64,000 nucleotides of DNA from Siphonodentalium dalli. Lineage: Eukaryota > Mollusca > Scaphopoda > Gadilida > Siphonodentaliidae. Below, in pieces: positions 53,626 through 64,000 of this stretch. Where the stretch lies: the NCBI GenBank assembly GCA_032622095.1, contig CP136061.1, positions 96,905,345 to 96,969,344 of the forward strand, given 5' to 3'. A program made the translations under genes and the position numbers. Under the pieces are notes generated by a model. It ran no database searches, was not told the origin of the DNA, and was given only the letters and a program-made list of their open reading frames with translations. Positions within the stretch are counted from its first letter, which is position 1, and every line of letters starts with the position of its first letter.

Positions 53626-55139
53626 GAATAATTTACTCTATTAAAATTTATTTTCTAATATAATTTTAATGACAGTGAAAATGACAATTTGTGGAAATTT
53701 TAGACCAATACAATGCGATTATTATATATAATATTGGCGATTTCCGTTGCGTAATTAGTAAATAAAATGTTGGCGGTGATTGTACCGACGATCCATGGTG
53801 TGTTGTGGCTATTCATGAGCATATATAACAAGAAAACCATAGTCAGAAATGGTTATACATGTATTATATACCAATGATTGTAATTATAGAATATAAAATA
53901 TATTGGTTTCGCTAATGACCAACTCAGAATTCCGTTAAAATAACAATAACAACCAGCCCCTAATTAACGAACCGGTGGCCGACTCGACCGTCTCCGACCA
54001 TAACCAGCAGTGGGCTGCAGAACGAAAAATATCTATAAAAATCAACATTATTGACATAATAATGTAAAGGACAATAAACGAAATTGAAATTCCCAACTAC
54101 ACCTTTTACCGGACTCGGCCTCCTGGTCGCGCAGTTCGACTTTTAAACCGGAAAAAAACCCATTATCTATAAATAAAACGCCCAGCGAACTATATCTATC
54201 TAGAATTTGGACAACAGTATACACGCGGCGCGCGCGTAATTATGTGATCTACGGATAAAACTGCCACCACCATAGCGCTCGCCAATCAGGCTTTCTGTGT
54301 TGAGTGGGTCACCGTGATTCACTGTCCAAGAAAACTCGCCATGGTGTTGAGTGTTTTGTTTATTTCACACTCGTAACGTACTATATTCAACACGATACAT
54401 CCAGTTGGTCCACGCAAAGGACACCCGATATCAAGTAGTTACTCACTCATAGGTTTTCATTTTTATTCCGATAAATGAGAGTAATGGAATATGCAGCATT
54501 GATGTACATGTACATATACATACACACATACCATGCATTAAGCATGGAACTGTAAACATCATAACAGTCAGTCTCTTTGGAAAGCCGACGAAACTCCTAT
54601 CGGATGTACGTCTCTAGATGTGTCCATTATATTTAATTTATATAGGACGACGCGGCATTCCCAACATGACGTAATAAATCGTTTCCAAATACGGAGTGAA
54701 TTCCTCGCGTCGTAAATGTTTGTGAGAATCGTAGTATTTAGAAATAGTTATAAATACAGTAAGATGCGAAATAAAATCCGTCATGAATATCGTTGACTTA
54801 TAAAAAAAATCTCGAAGATGATTTCTCCTACATTGCGATGAGTAAAATGAATTATGGATATATCGCCTGTATTCAGTTTTCCAACAATAGTTGAGTTTGA
54901 TAACGACATTGACCTCTGATCTGTGAAGTGCATATTGTTATGACATAAACCAATGAAATCGCGCATAGTCTGTGCCACTCTCCAATGAAATGGATGGAAT
55001 CCCTTCAATATAGAAACTAAATCTAGTAGAGACATCTAAAGACGAACATCCGACAGGAGTTTCGTCAGATTTTCAGAGACTACATAACAGTCATTCGATG
55101 ATTGAAATAAATAACGACAGTTCCACACCTGATTAAGTG
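53626..55139. other. intergenic spacer
   Basis: No gene or repeat recognised. The 84-codon minus ORF at 54781-55035 is unsupported. Confidence 0.3.
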
Positions 55140-55445
55140 GTCCCATTAGCTATGATGTTGGTGAGTCCTGTTGAATTGACATGATGCTGGTAGGGAAAAC
55201 TGATGCATACTGTCAAGAAAAAAACCGTTATGTTGTGATAATTGTTGCAGACCGGCTATTCCTGACGTTTTGCAGACATCAGCGCAAGGGTATTACCCAA
55301 ACACTGAGATGTATAACTTTGAGAAAAATAGCAGAACCTGTTCTTAACAACGTCAGTTTGCTCTACCAGCATCATCAATTTATCAGCACCCACCAGCATC
55401 ATCGCAAATTAGCAGGACCACTGAACCAGGGTGAATTCAACCACC
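55140..55445. repeat. dispersed repeat with loosely inverted ends
   Basis: AAGTGGTCCCATTAGCTATG at the left and TTAGCAGGACCACTGAA at the right are loosely inverted. GATGCTGGT/ACCAGCATC boxes lie in both halves. Relatives at 140-235 and 3225-3290. Confidence 0.5.
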
Positions 55446-55605
55446 AGCTCAGATGGCACACGGAACAGCTACGAGAAATGATACATACGCCAATGGATGG
55501 AATACATAATCCGTTATATATATATAGTAGCGTATAGATGGCCCAAAGCTGAGGGATCGTGTATGTTGGCAAATGAGGGGCAGGCGCACGTTTTGTATAA
55601 ATCCA

Positions 55606-56041
55606 GAGACCCCATAAAAGCCCAGCTGGGCAGCCCAGCTGGGCAGCCCAGCTTGGCGATTCCACGTTATTCGATAGATATCGTCTCAAAACTCGTTTTA
55701 AAAGACGTACTTAGAAAAACACTTTAGTGTGTATTTTAAAAATAATGGTCACTTGTTGTGTTACAACATGTAAACATCCTTGTATTGATGTATAGAATTA
55801 GAAAATAGCCAAAATTGAGCGAAAACTGAGTGAAAATTAGCGAAAATTTACTTCGGTCATCCGTCGATGCTTCGGTCTGCAATATTCGATCAGAAATCTT
55901 TCTGATGGCAAGTTTTCGGGATATTCACAAAGAAATATATATTAGTTGTCCAAAAGTAATAATCAATCACTATTGTGTCCCAAATATCCTTTAATTTGGA
56001 GTTTTCTCTAATACCGCCCAGCTGGGCTTTTATAGGGTCTC
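55606..56041. mobile_element. Mutator-like MITE with 9-bp target duplication
   Basis: Ends GAGACCCCATAAAAGCCCAG and the inverse GGCTTTTATAGGGTCTC. ATAAATCCA directly flanks both sides (55597-55605, 56042-56050). 9-bp duplications and GAGA-type ends fit MULE elements. The left end also has a tandem CAGCTGGGCAGCC run at 55622-55653. No transposase. Confidence 0.8.
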
Positions 56042-56190
56042 ATAAATCCAGCCAAAATGGAAAGAGATTTTGAACAAAGAACTTCGATGGATCTATTCGG
56101 CGAAAAATCTTGAATTGCACATATCATATCATTATTTTCATTGTGTATAGAATCTGAGCAATTATTAAGAGGCGACAAACACAATGGATT

Positions 56191-56718
56191 TTAAAGGTGG
56201 ATTATCTTTATGTAAACATGTATTATATAGTTACCGGGGTATAAAACATTAGATCTGAAGCGAAGACTCCTGTCCGGAAATGCTTCTATCGATTAATATT
56301 CATTTTATTTCGAATATTTTCTGGTCTAAAAGGGTGTGGTTGTTTAGCTAACGAACAATAGTGGTTACTGTTAACAGAGACCAGAAATTTTGTGGTGTAA
56401 TTTTGTCACAAATAAACATTAATTATACGCATTATCGCTTATAACTATGGAATAAAACAATACAACAAATCAATCTGGGACATATGATGTTCGGTACGTA
56501 ACCATATGAACAGCCCAATGTTCTTTATCGCTATATGGTATCACTCGAATGGTCTGTTCTAAAAATAGACAAATAAACGGTCCCAATAAAATATTCGAAA
56601 TAAAATCAATATTAATTGATAGAAGCCTTTCCGGACAGGGGTCTTCAGTTCATATTTATTATTTTATACCCACGCAAATATTTCAAATTTGTTATTTAAA
56701 AAGATAATCCATCTTTAA
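56191..56718. mobile_element. MITE family 'GATAATCC', copy 2
   Basis: Reverse-complement copy of 15050-15580, colinear over its whole length (shared GGTCTGTTCTAAAAATAGAC and GCTTATAACTATGGAATAAA). Confidence 0.85.
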
Positions 56719-57555
56719 TACATTTGAGAGATTGAAAATATTATTGACTTTTTTTGTCCCTGTCGGTACCAAGAACTGATCGAAAAATTAATAATTTCAC
56801 ATAACACCCCAATCACCAAATAGCTTATTGTAATGGCTCTATGAGAGGATGCTTCATTTGTATCATTATTTTAATTGCATAATATAACATCATACCCCCG
56901 TATAGTAAAATGAAGAACAAAATAGTCACAAATATTCCAGCCCAATGAAAACAAATGTTGAAATGCAGTGTGGTCCACACAGGCAGGGAGCAATCAACTG
57001 GAATTATGCCACAGTGTTAAGAGATACAGTGGTCATCTATAACCCAGAACTCATCTCAGCTCAATTTTCAATTGATCAACAGGCATGATATAAAAATTCT
57101 CAGATATAGATCATATGGGTAGTTGCCTTTCTAAATGAAAATAATCATTACATTTCACAAATCAAGAATAACTAAGTCTCCGTCCACGATCTACAGATAT
57201 GATATCATGGATATATTATGAGCACTTTTGACCCAAAAAATCTAGTTTACAGAAGTTCTTGGTACCTGGAAACAGTGAACATTTAAATAGTTCCATGCCA
57301 TAAAAGTACAGTAAATGAGGTTATATGTATACTTTCCAATGGCTCGATGGTTCTTAAATATTTTGTCGCAATAAACGCTTACACCAAATATTACAAAGAA
57401 ACTCCTGACATAATATTTGTCAAATTATATGTATTTTATTCATGTTTGTAACTGCCCATTTGGGTGTATTTTGCATTAAAATCTTATCTGATCTTATATT
57501 ATGAGAAAATCCAGTTTTAACTTCAGGAAATTTTGTCAAAACGTGCCTCTGATTC
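56719..57555. other. AT-rich spacer
   Basis: No gene or repeat seen. Confidence 0.35.
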
Positions 57556-57794
57556 TTAAATGAAATCGCTCCACAAAAGCTTAGGCCTTCTTCATGAATA
57601 ATATTATTTATACATAAAAATCACTCGACACATTCAGGTACCGGTATAGAGGTACAAATAATAACAACGTTAGGAAGTATCCGCCATTGTTATTTTTCTG
57701 TTTACATGAATGCCACTATGTGCTTTTTGTGTATAAATAATATCAACTGAGGAAGGCCTAATACCGAATGTTTATGAAGAGCGAGTTCATTTAA
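57556..57794. mobile_element. TTAA-edged MITE
   Basis: TTAAATGAAATCGCTCC at the left and AGCGAGTTCATTTAA at the right. Inner arms TAGGCCTTCTTCATGAATAA and the inverse (CAACTGAGGAAGGCCTA). 239 bp. Confidence 0.7.
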
Positions 57795-57983
57795 TTACCA
57801 ACTTTCACTCTTTGTTTGCCATTCGGCCATGAACTGAGGACAGCCTATACAGGGGACATATCAAACTAAAACAAAGTTTGTCTCAAGGAACATTCAGATA
57901 ATAGATAAACTATGTTTCTCTTTGTGACAATATATAGATCGCTATCTAATCTGATTCAAATTTCCGCTGATAACGAATGCACA

Positions 57984-58361
57984 TTAACCCTTTACCCAAC
58001 AAACCGGCCAAAAACGGCCAAATAAAGCTGCAACAGCCTAAATTATCTTGGGTCTGTCTCAATAAAACCATACAAATATGGATATCATTGGAACCGGCTC
58101 ATTGACCACATTGTGATGGTTACAGTTATGCCCTGTGCCAATGCATTCTCTTATATATGCGAGTCGACCATAGGTCGCCTCGCATATATAAGAGAATGCA
58201 TTAACACTTTTTACCATTTTTTCTTACATTCTTTAACAATTTTATAATTTTTAATGTGTTAAGCCAGTGCATTCTCTTATATATGCGAGGCGACCTATGG
58301 TCGACTCGCATATATAAGAGAATGCATTGGCACAGGGCCGTTCTGTTGGGTAAAGGGTTAA
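57984..58361 (+). mobile_element. TTAA hairpin MITE, mirror pair member 1
   Basis: TTAACCCTTTACCCAACAAA at the left and TGTTGGGTAAAGGGTTAA at the right. A left flank of about 150 bp, then two hairpin modules (about 58137-58203 and 58262-58333). It is the inverted counterpart of 58813-59282. Confidence 0.85.
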
Positions 58362-58812
58362 ACTAGGTAAAGGTGACCCAAGCGTCCTACATGCATGCGA
58401 ACACATATGCATATGTAAAGACATTGTGAAAGTTTTACACATTTAATCACATTTGTGTTCGTTTGACTCGGACGTCCGTTACCAAAAAAAAAAAAAAAAA
58501 GGTGATTGAAACGATATACAAACGATATAATAATAATGTGCTGTCCATTCCAAATAATTACACCCGCTTCATTTATAATTCACCTCGCACGACGTCAACT
58601 TGCGAAGTAACAACATTCGGTTGAATTCACATTGTGTTACATTTTCGGGTTTTCGTGCATTCATAACAAAACCTAATTACTGCGCGTTTCGGTTTGTTGA
58701 ACTTGATTTCAACACATTCTTGCGACGATTATGAATCTCTTAAACTGTTTATCGGTAGGTAGATACTCATATAAATTATAGTATCAGTAAAATGAGTTGT
58801 ACTTGGCTTCTA
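58362..58812. other. spacer between the mirror-pair elements
   Basis: Holds an A17 run (58484-58500). No gene. Confidence 0.4.
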
Positions 58813-59282
58813 TTAACCCTTTACACGACAAAACGGCCCTGTGCCAATACATTATCTTATATATGCGAGTCGACCATAGGTCGCCTCGCATATATAAGAG
58901 AATGCATTGGCTTAACACATATTAAAAATGATTAAATTGCCAAAGAATATAGAAAAATATTATAAATTTTGTTTTTAAATGTAAGAAAAAATTATAAAAT
59001 TGTTAAAGAATGTAAGAAAAAATGGTAAAAGGTGTTAAAAAATGACATTTTTTTAGGCCAATGCATTCTCTTATATATGCGAGGCGACCTATGGTCGACT
59101 CGCATATATAAGAGAATGCATTGGCACATGGCATAACTGTAACTATCACAATGTTGTCAATGAGCCGGTTCCAATGATATCCATATTTGTATGGTTCTAT
59201 TGAGACAGACCCAAGATAATTTAGGCTGTTGCAGCTTCATTTTGGGCTATTTTTCTGGGCGTTTTGTTGGGTAAAGGGTTAA
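58813..59282 (-). mobile_element. TTAA hairpin MITE, mirror pair member 2
   Basis: TTAACCCTTTACACGACAAA at the left, GTTTTGTTGGGTAAAGGGTT at the right, hairpin modules at about 58841-58912 and 59056-59127. The 150-bp unique flank is now on the right, matching 57984-58135 in reverse complement (AATGAGCCGGTTCCAATGAT). Confidence 0.85.
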
Positions 59283-60892
59283 CGTCTTATGAGGGGCATT
59301 TGAACAGTCCAGCAGTTGGTGTTGGTAGGATATGGTTATGTAGTGCACATGTTACATGCATATGGTAACACATATCATGCAAATGATAACACATATCATG
59401 TAGTGTGCATGCTACAAAAATTGTTTGGTGAAATATAATAAATATACTTTATAGGGCATGTCTTGTCGTTGAATACGCGGGTGTTGGGTGGAAAGAGTCC
59501 ACTCCATTTCGTGTCGTGAACTATACCCACACCACTGGGCACTATGCCCGCGTTGTCAACTCCAAGTCGTTCCCAATTTATTAAAGATAGCACTTTCCAA
59601 CAAACGAACTTAATATATGAACATTTCCCTCCAATTATAAATTTGACTCTTTCTGATATTTTTGTCGTCTGAATCGATGAATACATCTAGTGAATAAATG
59701 GTTAATATTGACTATAATATTCTATGTTTCATCTCTCACTGGCAACTAACGAAAACGTTTGGAAATAAAATATAACTGTCTCATTACTAGATAATATTTT
59801 CCCGACATGGGCATACAGTACTTTATACCATAATTACCTACTCTGTTGTGTGTATAACATATATTTTGTAAATTTCATCTTTACACCCTACTGTGGGTAT
59901 ACAGCTATACATTCCTACTGTGGGTATAAATTTTCTACTGTGGGTGTAAATTTTCAAACGTGTTAAACGTTTATGCCCATAGTAGAACTACATCGTAGTT
60001 AGAAAAATGGTTCTTATATGCTACATTCATTTAAAATTGGAGATTGTCATGATATCAATTAGATATGAGGAAAATTGCTTGCATTTCAATCAAATGTAGC
60101 ATTCTGGTGTTATATGAACTAGGAAACACATATGAATGGTAATATCAAGTGACTGATGGCTCAGAAACAGGCTGGCGTCATGAAGTAACTGTATGCATCA
60201 CTACGCGTGACGTACATTCCTTATATATAGCGTCGTGTTTGTGGCTCTCGGTGACACATTAAAATTAAACAGTGGATTAGTTGATTTCGCTCAAAAATAA
60301 AAATAATAATTATGGCATAAATAAAATACACCCATAGTTGCCGACAGTACAAAATTTTCATTCGCCAAAAGGCTCGTGGTTAAAACCACAATTCCACTCG
60401 TGGTGAAAATTTGGTATTCTCGGCTACAATGGGTGTATTCTATATATAACATGTTTATTGACGGGCTAAGTTACGTGTGTACAAAAATTAAATCTCGCAA
60501 TATACCCCTCAATAATAGCAATATAACACATATCATAAACAAAATAACAGACGCTAGTCACAACGATGATTTTAAATCCACGAAAGTCTGAATTATTCCA
60601 TCTTGAGACAAAATTAAACATCACTGGCCGCCAGTGTTATTGGAATGTTTCATGAATGAAATGCACGTGATTACTGTAGAGACTCCACGGCTCTAGCCAT
60701 GTCATACAAGTTCATTCGAGTATCTATGTCATACATCCGAGCATTTCCGGGAGCAAGTCGCATTCTCCCGCTCATTGCACAACAATCCGTGAACCGGGTC
60801 AACCAGGTTGATTTTGTAGAAGGTTGCAAGTATCTGGGGCATATTGGTCATGCGCATTGAGTTTTATCCCCTTCACTGACCGTTTCCGTCAG
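59283..60892. other. spacer downstream of the KLF15-like gene
   Basis: No gene. Small repeat CCTACTGTGGGTATA at 59885-59950. A possible poly(A) signal for the minus-strand gene (AATAAA read on minus) lies at 60454-60459, about 435 nt past its stop. Confidence 0.4.
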
Positions 60893-61936
60893 TCACTGTT
60901 GTCTCTTCCTATGAACTTTTAAATGTTTGGACAAATGATCGGATCTAGAGAATCTTTTCTCACATATTTTACACTGATAAGGCTTGATTCCGGAATGAGA
61001 GCGTTTGTGTCGGGCAAGTTCATCCGATCTCGAGAATCTCCATCCGCATCCGGGCCACGTGCACTCGAATGGCTTCTCGCCCGTGTGACGGCGCAGGTGA
61101 GCTTTTAAGTGTGAGCTTTTCGAATACACCTTATTGCACCCTGCGTAATTACAGTGATATATTTTTTCTTCTGTCTTTTCCTTGTTTATATTCATCTTTT
61201 GAACGGGTTGCCTTGGAAACTTCACCCTGTCACCAAGATGTTTGTAAATATTACTATTTTGTGCACGATAATTTGGAGACAAAAGCTGCTGACCGTTGAT
61301 ATGATATTTATATGTTATGGCCTGAGCTATACCGAAGGATTGAGTTTGCACACTGCTAGTATGGCGCATGCGCGCTAGGTTCGTTTCACCAAGAAAATCC
61401 AAAGGAATTTGGTCGTTTGGAATGACGTCATCAATTTGTGAGTCGACAGAATTGTGTAAATTCTGCAATCCCACTCCTAACACAACGAGTTCACTGTTCG
61501 AAGTAGATGGTGGAATGCTTGGAAGGCTCGGAACAGTTGTATCGGATGTCGTCTGCGAATGAGAACAATTATCCCCCTTGATGCTACTCAAACATGATGA
61601 TTCGAATGTGTCGTAAAACGATAGGTTTGTATTGAACGGTTTTACGTCTTGCTCGTCTTCTTGCATTGCAAACACACTTTCAAAAGCAGCCGATCCTGCA
61701 AATGTAGACTTCGTAACGTAATCAACAAGTCCTTGAGAGAACAGATATTCCACGTAAAATTCGTCGTCAGATCCCCAAGAATCAGACGAACTCACGCTAC
61801 GGACGTCATCTTGCGATATTTCGTCACCAGATGAATTAAGTCTCTGCAGCGTGAATTGTTCACGCTCCAAGCTGGAGAGTAGTGGTAAGAAATCCCCCAT
61901 CATCAATGTGAAAGTGTCAATATTATGTCCATACAT
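60893..61936 (-). CDS. KLF15-like: Krueppel-like transcription factor, KLF15 type
   Basis: Nuclear DNA-binding regulator of GC-rich/CACCC promoter elements. From the ATG at 61936 the product is 347 aa. The C-terminus has three C2H2 fingers at about 260-284, 290-314 and 320-342 (C-x4-C-x12-H-x3-H twice, then C-x2-C-x12-H-x3-H). The linkers are TGEKP and SGIKP, and the chain ends in HRKRQQ. Text such as [19 protein letters not shown] and [13 protein letters not shown] is closer, from memory, to KLF15 than to KLF5 or KLF9/13. An acidic Ser-rich stretch ([12 protein letters not shown], then EYLFSQG) recalls the N-terminal KLF15 region. The first in-frame ATG (61936) has weak context; ATG at 61900 (gATGATGG, A at -3, G at +4) is stronger and would give 335 aa. 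No intron is evident, though an upstream non-coding exon is possible. Confidence 0.9.
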   Translation of the reverse strand: MYGHNIDTFTLMMGDFLPLLSSLEREQFTLQRLNSSGDEISQDDVRSVSSSDSWGSDDEFYVEYLFSQGLVDYVTKSTFAGSAAFESVFAMQEDEQDVKPFNTNLSFYDTFESSCLSSIKGDNCSHSQTTSDTTVPSLPSIPPSTSNSELVVLGVGLQNLHNSVDSQIDDVIPNDQIPLDFLGETNLARMRHTSSVQTQSFGIAQAITYKYHINGQQLLSPNYRAQNSNIYKHLGDRVKFPRQPVQKMNINKEKTEEKIYHCNYAGCNKVYSKSSHLKAHLRRHTGEKPFECTWPGCGWRFSRSDELARHKRSHSGIKPYQCKICEKRFSRSDHLSKHLKVHRKRQQ

Positions 61937-62390
61937 ATGAGTAATGTATGTAAGTGTCAATTAATGCAGCGCACTACTCGAAACACATATACATCGTTTA
62001 TGTTCACACTCAGAAAACGACCTCTATAAAGGCGAACACTTGTATCTTAGTCCGAGGACCGACGATGTGAAGTACCTATCCCCGATCGCTGATTGGTCGT
62101 TAGTTATTCATTAACACGACACCACTCGCACATGATACGCGTACATCGAGACCCTTCTAGCTTGTAACAGAACCGGGCTGCATATCGCGGCTAATTAGCA
62201 TACAATCGGGCCAAGATTTCACTATCGGCTCGACCAGGATTTTCAAAGCGAACATAGTACAAAGTATAGCATTTTTGCCGATGAGATAAACTCATTGATA
62301 TACTTCGAACAGTTCGGGTTATGACGGCCATATTATTCGCCCACGCATATGATGTCGGCAGATAAACGAATTAGTCTATACCTTTGGTCT
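61937..62390 (-). promoter_or_regulatory. upstream flank of the KLF15-like gene
   Basis: Presumed 5' UTR and promoter by position only. No clear TATA box in the minus orientation. No repeat recognised. Confidence 0.35.
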
Positions 62391-62394
62391 GTGT

Positions 62395-62900
62395 TTGTTC
62401 CAAAGTATTAATAAATGGAAGAAGTTTTAGCTGCCGACAAACCTTCTCATGAGTCCGTGTTTAACAAGGTCCTGTGGCACATGATCTTGGAAATAACGTT
62501 TCAATTTTAAAATGTTCGTCGATCAGTTAAATCATATATGTCCACGTATCTGATGCCAACACACATTCATGCACGAATTAAATCTGGTATTGTTAACCGT
62601 TTGTTCAGAAGTATTGATAAACGAAGGAACGAAGGAACTTTAGTCGTTAAAAGACTTGTTTAAACAATTAATAGTATTCATCCACGCATCTGAAACCGGC
62701 TCAGGCACGACTTAGTTTGGCATTTAGCCTTCATTTGTGAAAACTTATTACTAAACGAAAGTAGTTTGAGCTGCCGGTAAACCTTATTGAATACAATGTA
62801 CTTGTCTCCGAACTTTCCGTGGCATGTGTGTTATGTCCGTGCGAATAACGCTTTAAAAACGTACCCACAACAGTTATACTGGTAAATTCCGCTTCCACAA
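62395..62900. repeat. diverged tandem duplication of about 345 bp
   Basis: GGAAGAAGTTTTAGCTGCCG (62418) and GAAAGTAGTTTGAGCTGCCG (62758) begin similar stretches; both continue with ACAAACCTT/GTAAACCTT and a GTGGCA(C/T)(A/G)TG box. Confidence 0.6.
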
Positions 62901-63189
62901 CTTATGCAAACCGGTGTTCAAAGTTCAAAATAATGGCCGACACGCACCTCGTGATCACGAACCTAGCAGATACATTCTCGTCATGTTATGTGTTAACCAT
63001 AGATAGACCAGACATAACAACTGTAACGCTTCCCCGTCGGAACTATTATTATAGCATCACTGACCGGTATCACATATCGGAATATCTGGTAGTGCCACAG
63101 TTTGTCGTATACATGTACCTATACTTTCAATAAGAATACACTTCTGATAGATTCCACCGAAGGTGCAGTGCTTTGTGTCTGTCTTGTAT

Positions 63190-64000
63190 CTGACATTAAT
63201 CCATACTCTGAGAATTGGCAATGAGAATTTGTTATCCGGTCTTCAGTTCCAGTACTTCCAAAGAACAACACCATTGGCAGATGGTCGATTATAACACCAA
63301 CTACGTCGGTACTCTAACTGACGTACATATGTAACACACAATAGCCTAAGAAGTTTCGGGCAGATACATTTTATTCCCATCTACATGTATATCACCGTAC
63401 ATCATCACATGCATGCGATTGCTGTGAACACAGGTTCTCAATCTGATGTTCATATAAGCTCCAAATATTATATAGCATCAAAGTAAAGAAGTGTTATCTG
63501 ATCTTTAGGATGCCAGTAAATTCCCTCACACATGTGTCAATTATTGACGTCTATATCCAACACGCCATTACCCAATGTGACGTTACGGTATGTCTGCTAT
63601 AACACCCAGGCAATGAATAGAATCCGTATATTAAAACTTCATAGAACCACTGTAAGTTGCCTGTGCACAGCTATCCAATATATTCAACCATACGCCATAT
63701 TTGAGGGAGCATCGTGTATTTAGGTCTGCTATATAGCATCCATGAAGTGAAATGCTGCCGGATCTTTAGGACATGTGATATTCCCTTGTACAGATAAACA
63801 GTTGATTCACATCAATATGGAATACGTTAATATCCAATCTGACGTACAGGTATGTTTGCAATAACACCAAACATGCAATGAATAATTATCCAAACTTCAG
63901 AGAACCCTGTAAGATGTTGCTGTATAGAGAAATCCGTTATATCCAATCCTATATATATATACATCAAATAAACCTGGTGTACACGTATAAACTCGATATA
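63190..64000. repeat. diverged tandem repeat of about 255-275 bp
   Basis: Units around 63225, 63497 and 63753 share GTTATCTGATCTTTAGGA-type starts, ATATCCAA...TGACGTAC and AACTTCAGAGAACC-type boxes. Continues past the window end. ORFs within are chance. Confidence 0.65.

Noticed and set aside
60923-61834. Plus-strand ORFs across the KLF15-like gene
   Set aside because: Shadow frames opposite the zinc-finger coding sequence.

Overview
The window is nuclear DNA of an invertebrate animal. It has GT-AG introns, short exons in AT-rich DNA, an ORF1 relic of a non-LTR retrotransposon, many miniature inverted-repeat elements, Helitron-like ends and repeat-bearing elements of the kind known from bivalve genomes. 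A marine lophotrochozoan, probably a mollusc, is my best guess. It is an inference from repeat style and protein families. No prokaryotic or organellar feature was seen.

Two real protein-coding genes can be supported. The first (6383-37914, plus strand, six coding exons) encodes an approximately 1186-residue class C G-protein-coupled receptor. Its ectodomain appears to hold two Venus-flytrap (VFT) modules in series before the seven-helix domain. Each VFT is followed by a short cysteine motif, in place of the usual nine-cysteine mGluR domain. Its second coding exon (10079-10171, 93 nt) is too short to show as an open reading frame. I found it by splice phase and its match to the VFT fold. The 5' edge of the last exon, with its splice acceptor, is duplicated 74 bp upstream. 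Use of that copy would cut the receptor off before the membrane. The second gene (60893-61936, minus strand) is a single-exon Krueppel-like factor. Its three C-terminal zinc fingers are of the KLF15 type.

The rest is repeats. 0-6.3 kb: simple repeats, a decayed LINE, a TTAA-bounded hairpin element and diverged duplications. 6.6-29.4 kb (introns 1 and 2): hairpin elements, an inverted 16-bp minisatellite around hAT-like ends, a pearl/HINE-like element with about ten 154/165-bp units, a 4.2-kb array of 17-bp units with higher-order repeats, and Helitron-like pieces. 29.4-38.3 kb: receptor exons with short introns, several also carrying MITEs. 38.3-60 kb: nested TTAA elements, some with empty sites visible elsewhere in the window, segmental duplications, an inverted duplication of unknown origin, a second pearl/HINE-like element, a near-perfect palindrome and a Mutator-like MITE with a 9-bp target duplication. 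60.9-64 kb: the KLF15-like gene and its repeat-bearing upstream flank.

The two genes have no evident joint function. The two most notable systems are the tandem-VFT receptor and a family of about 69-bp near-perfect hairpin modules that recurs inside elements with different outer ends.
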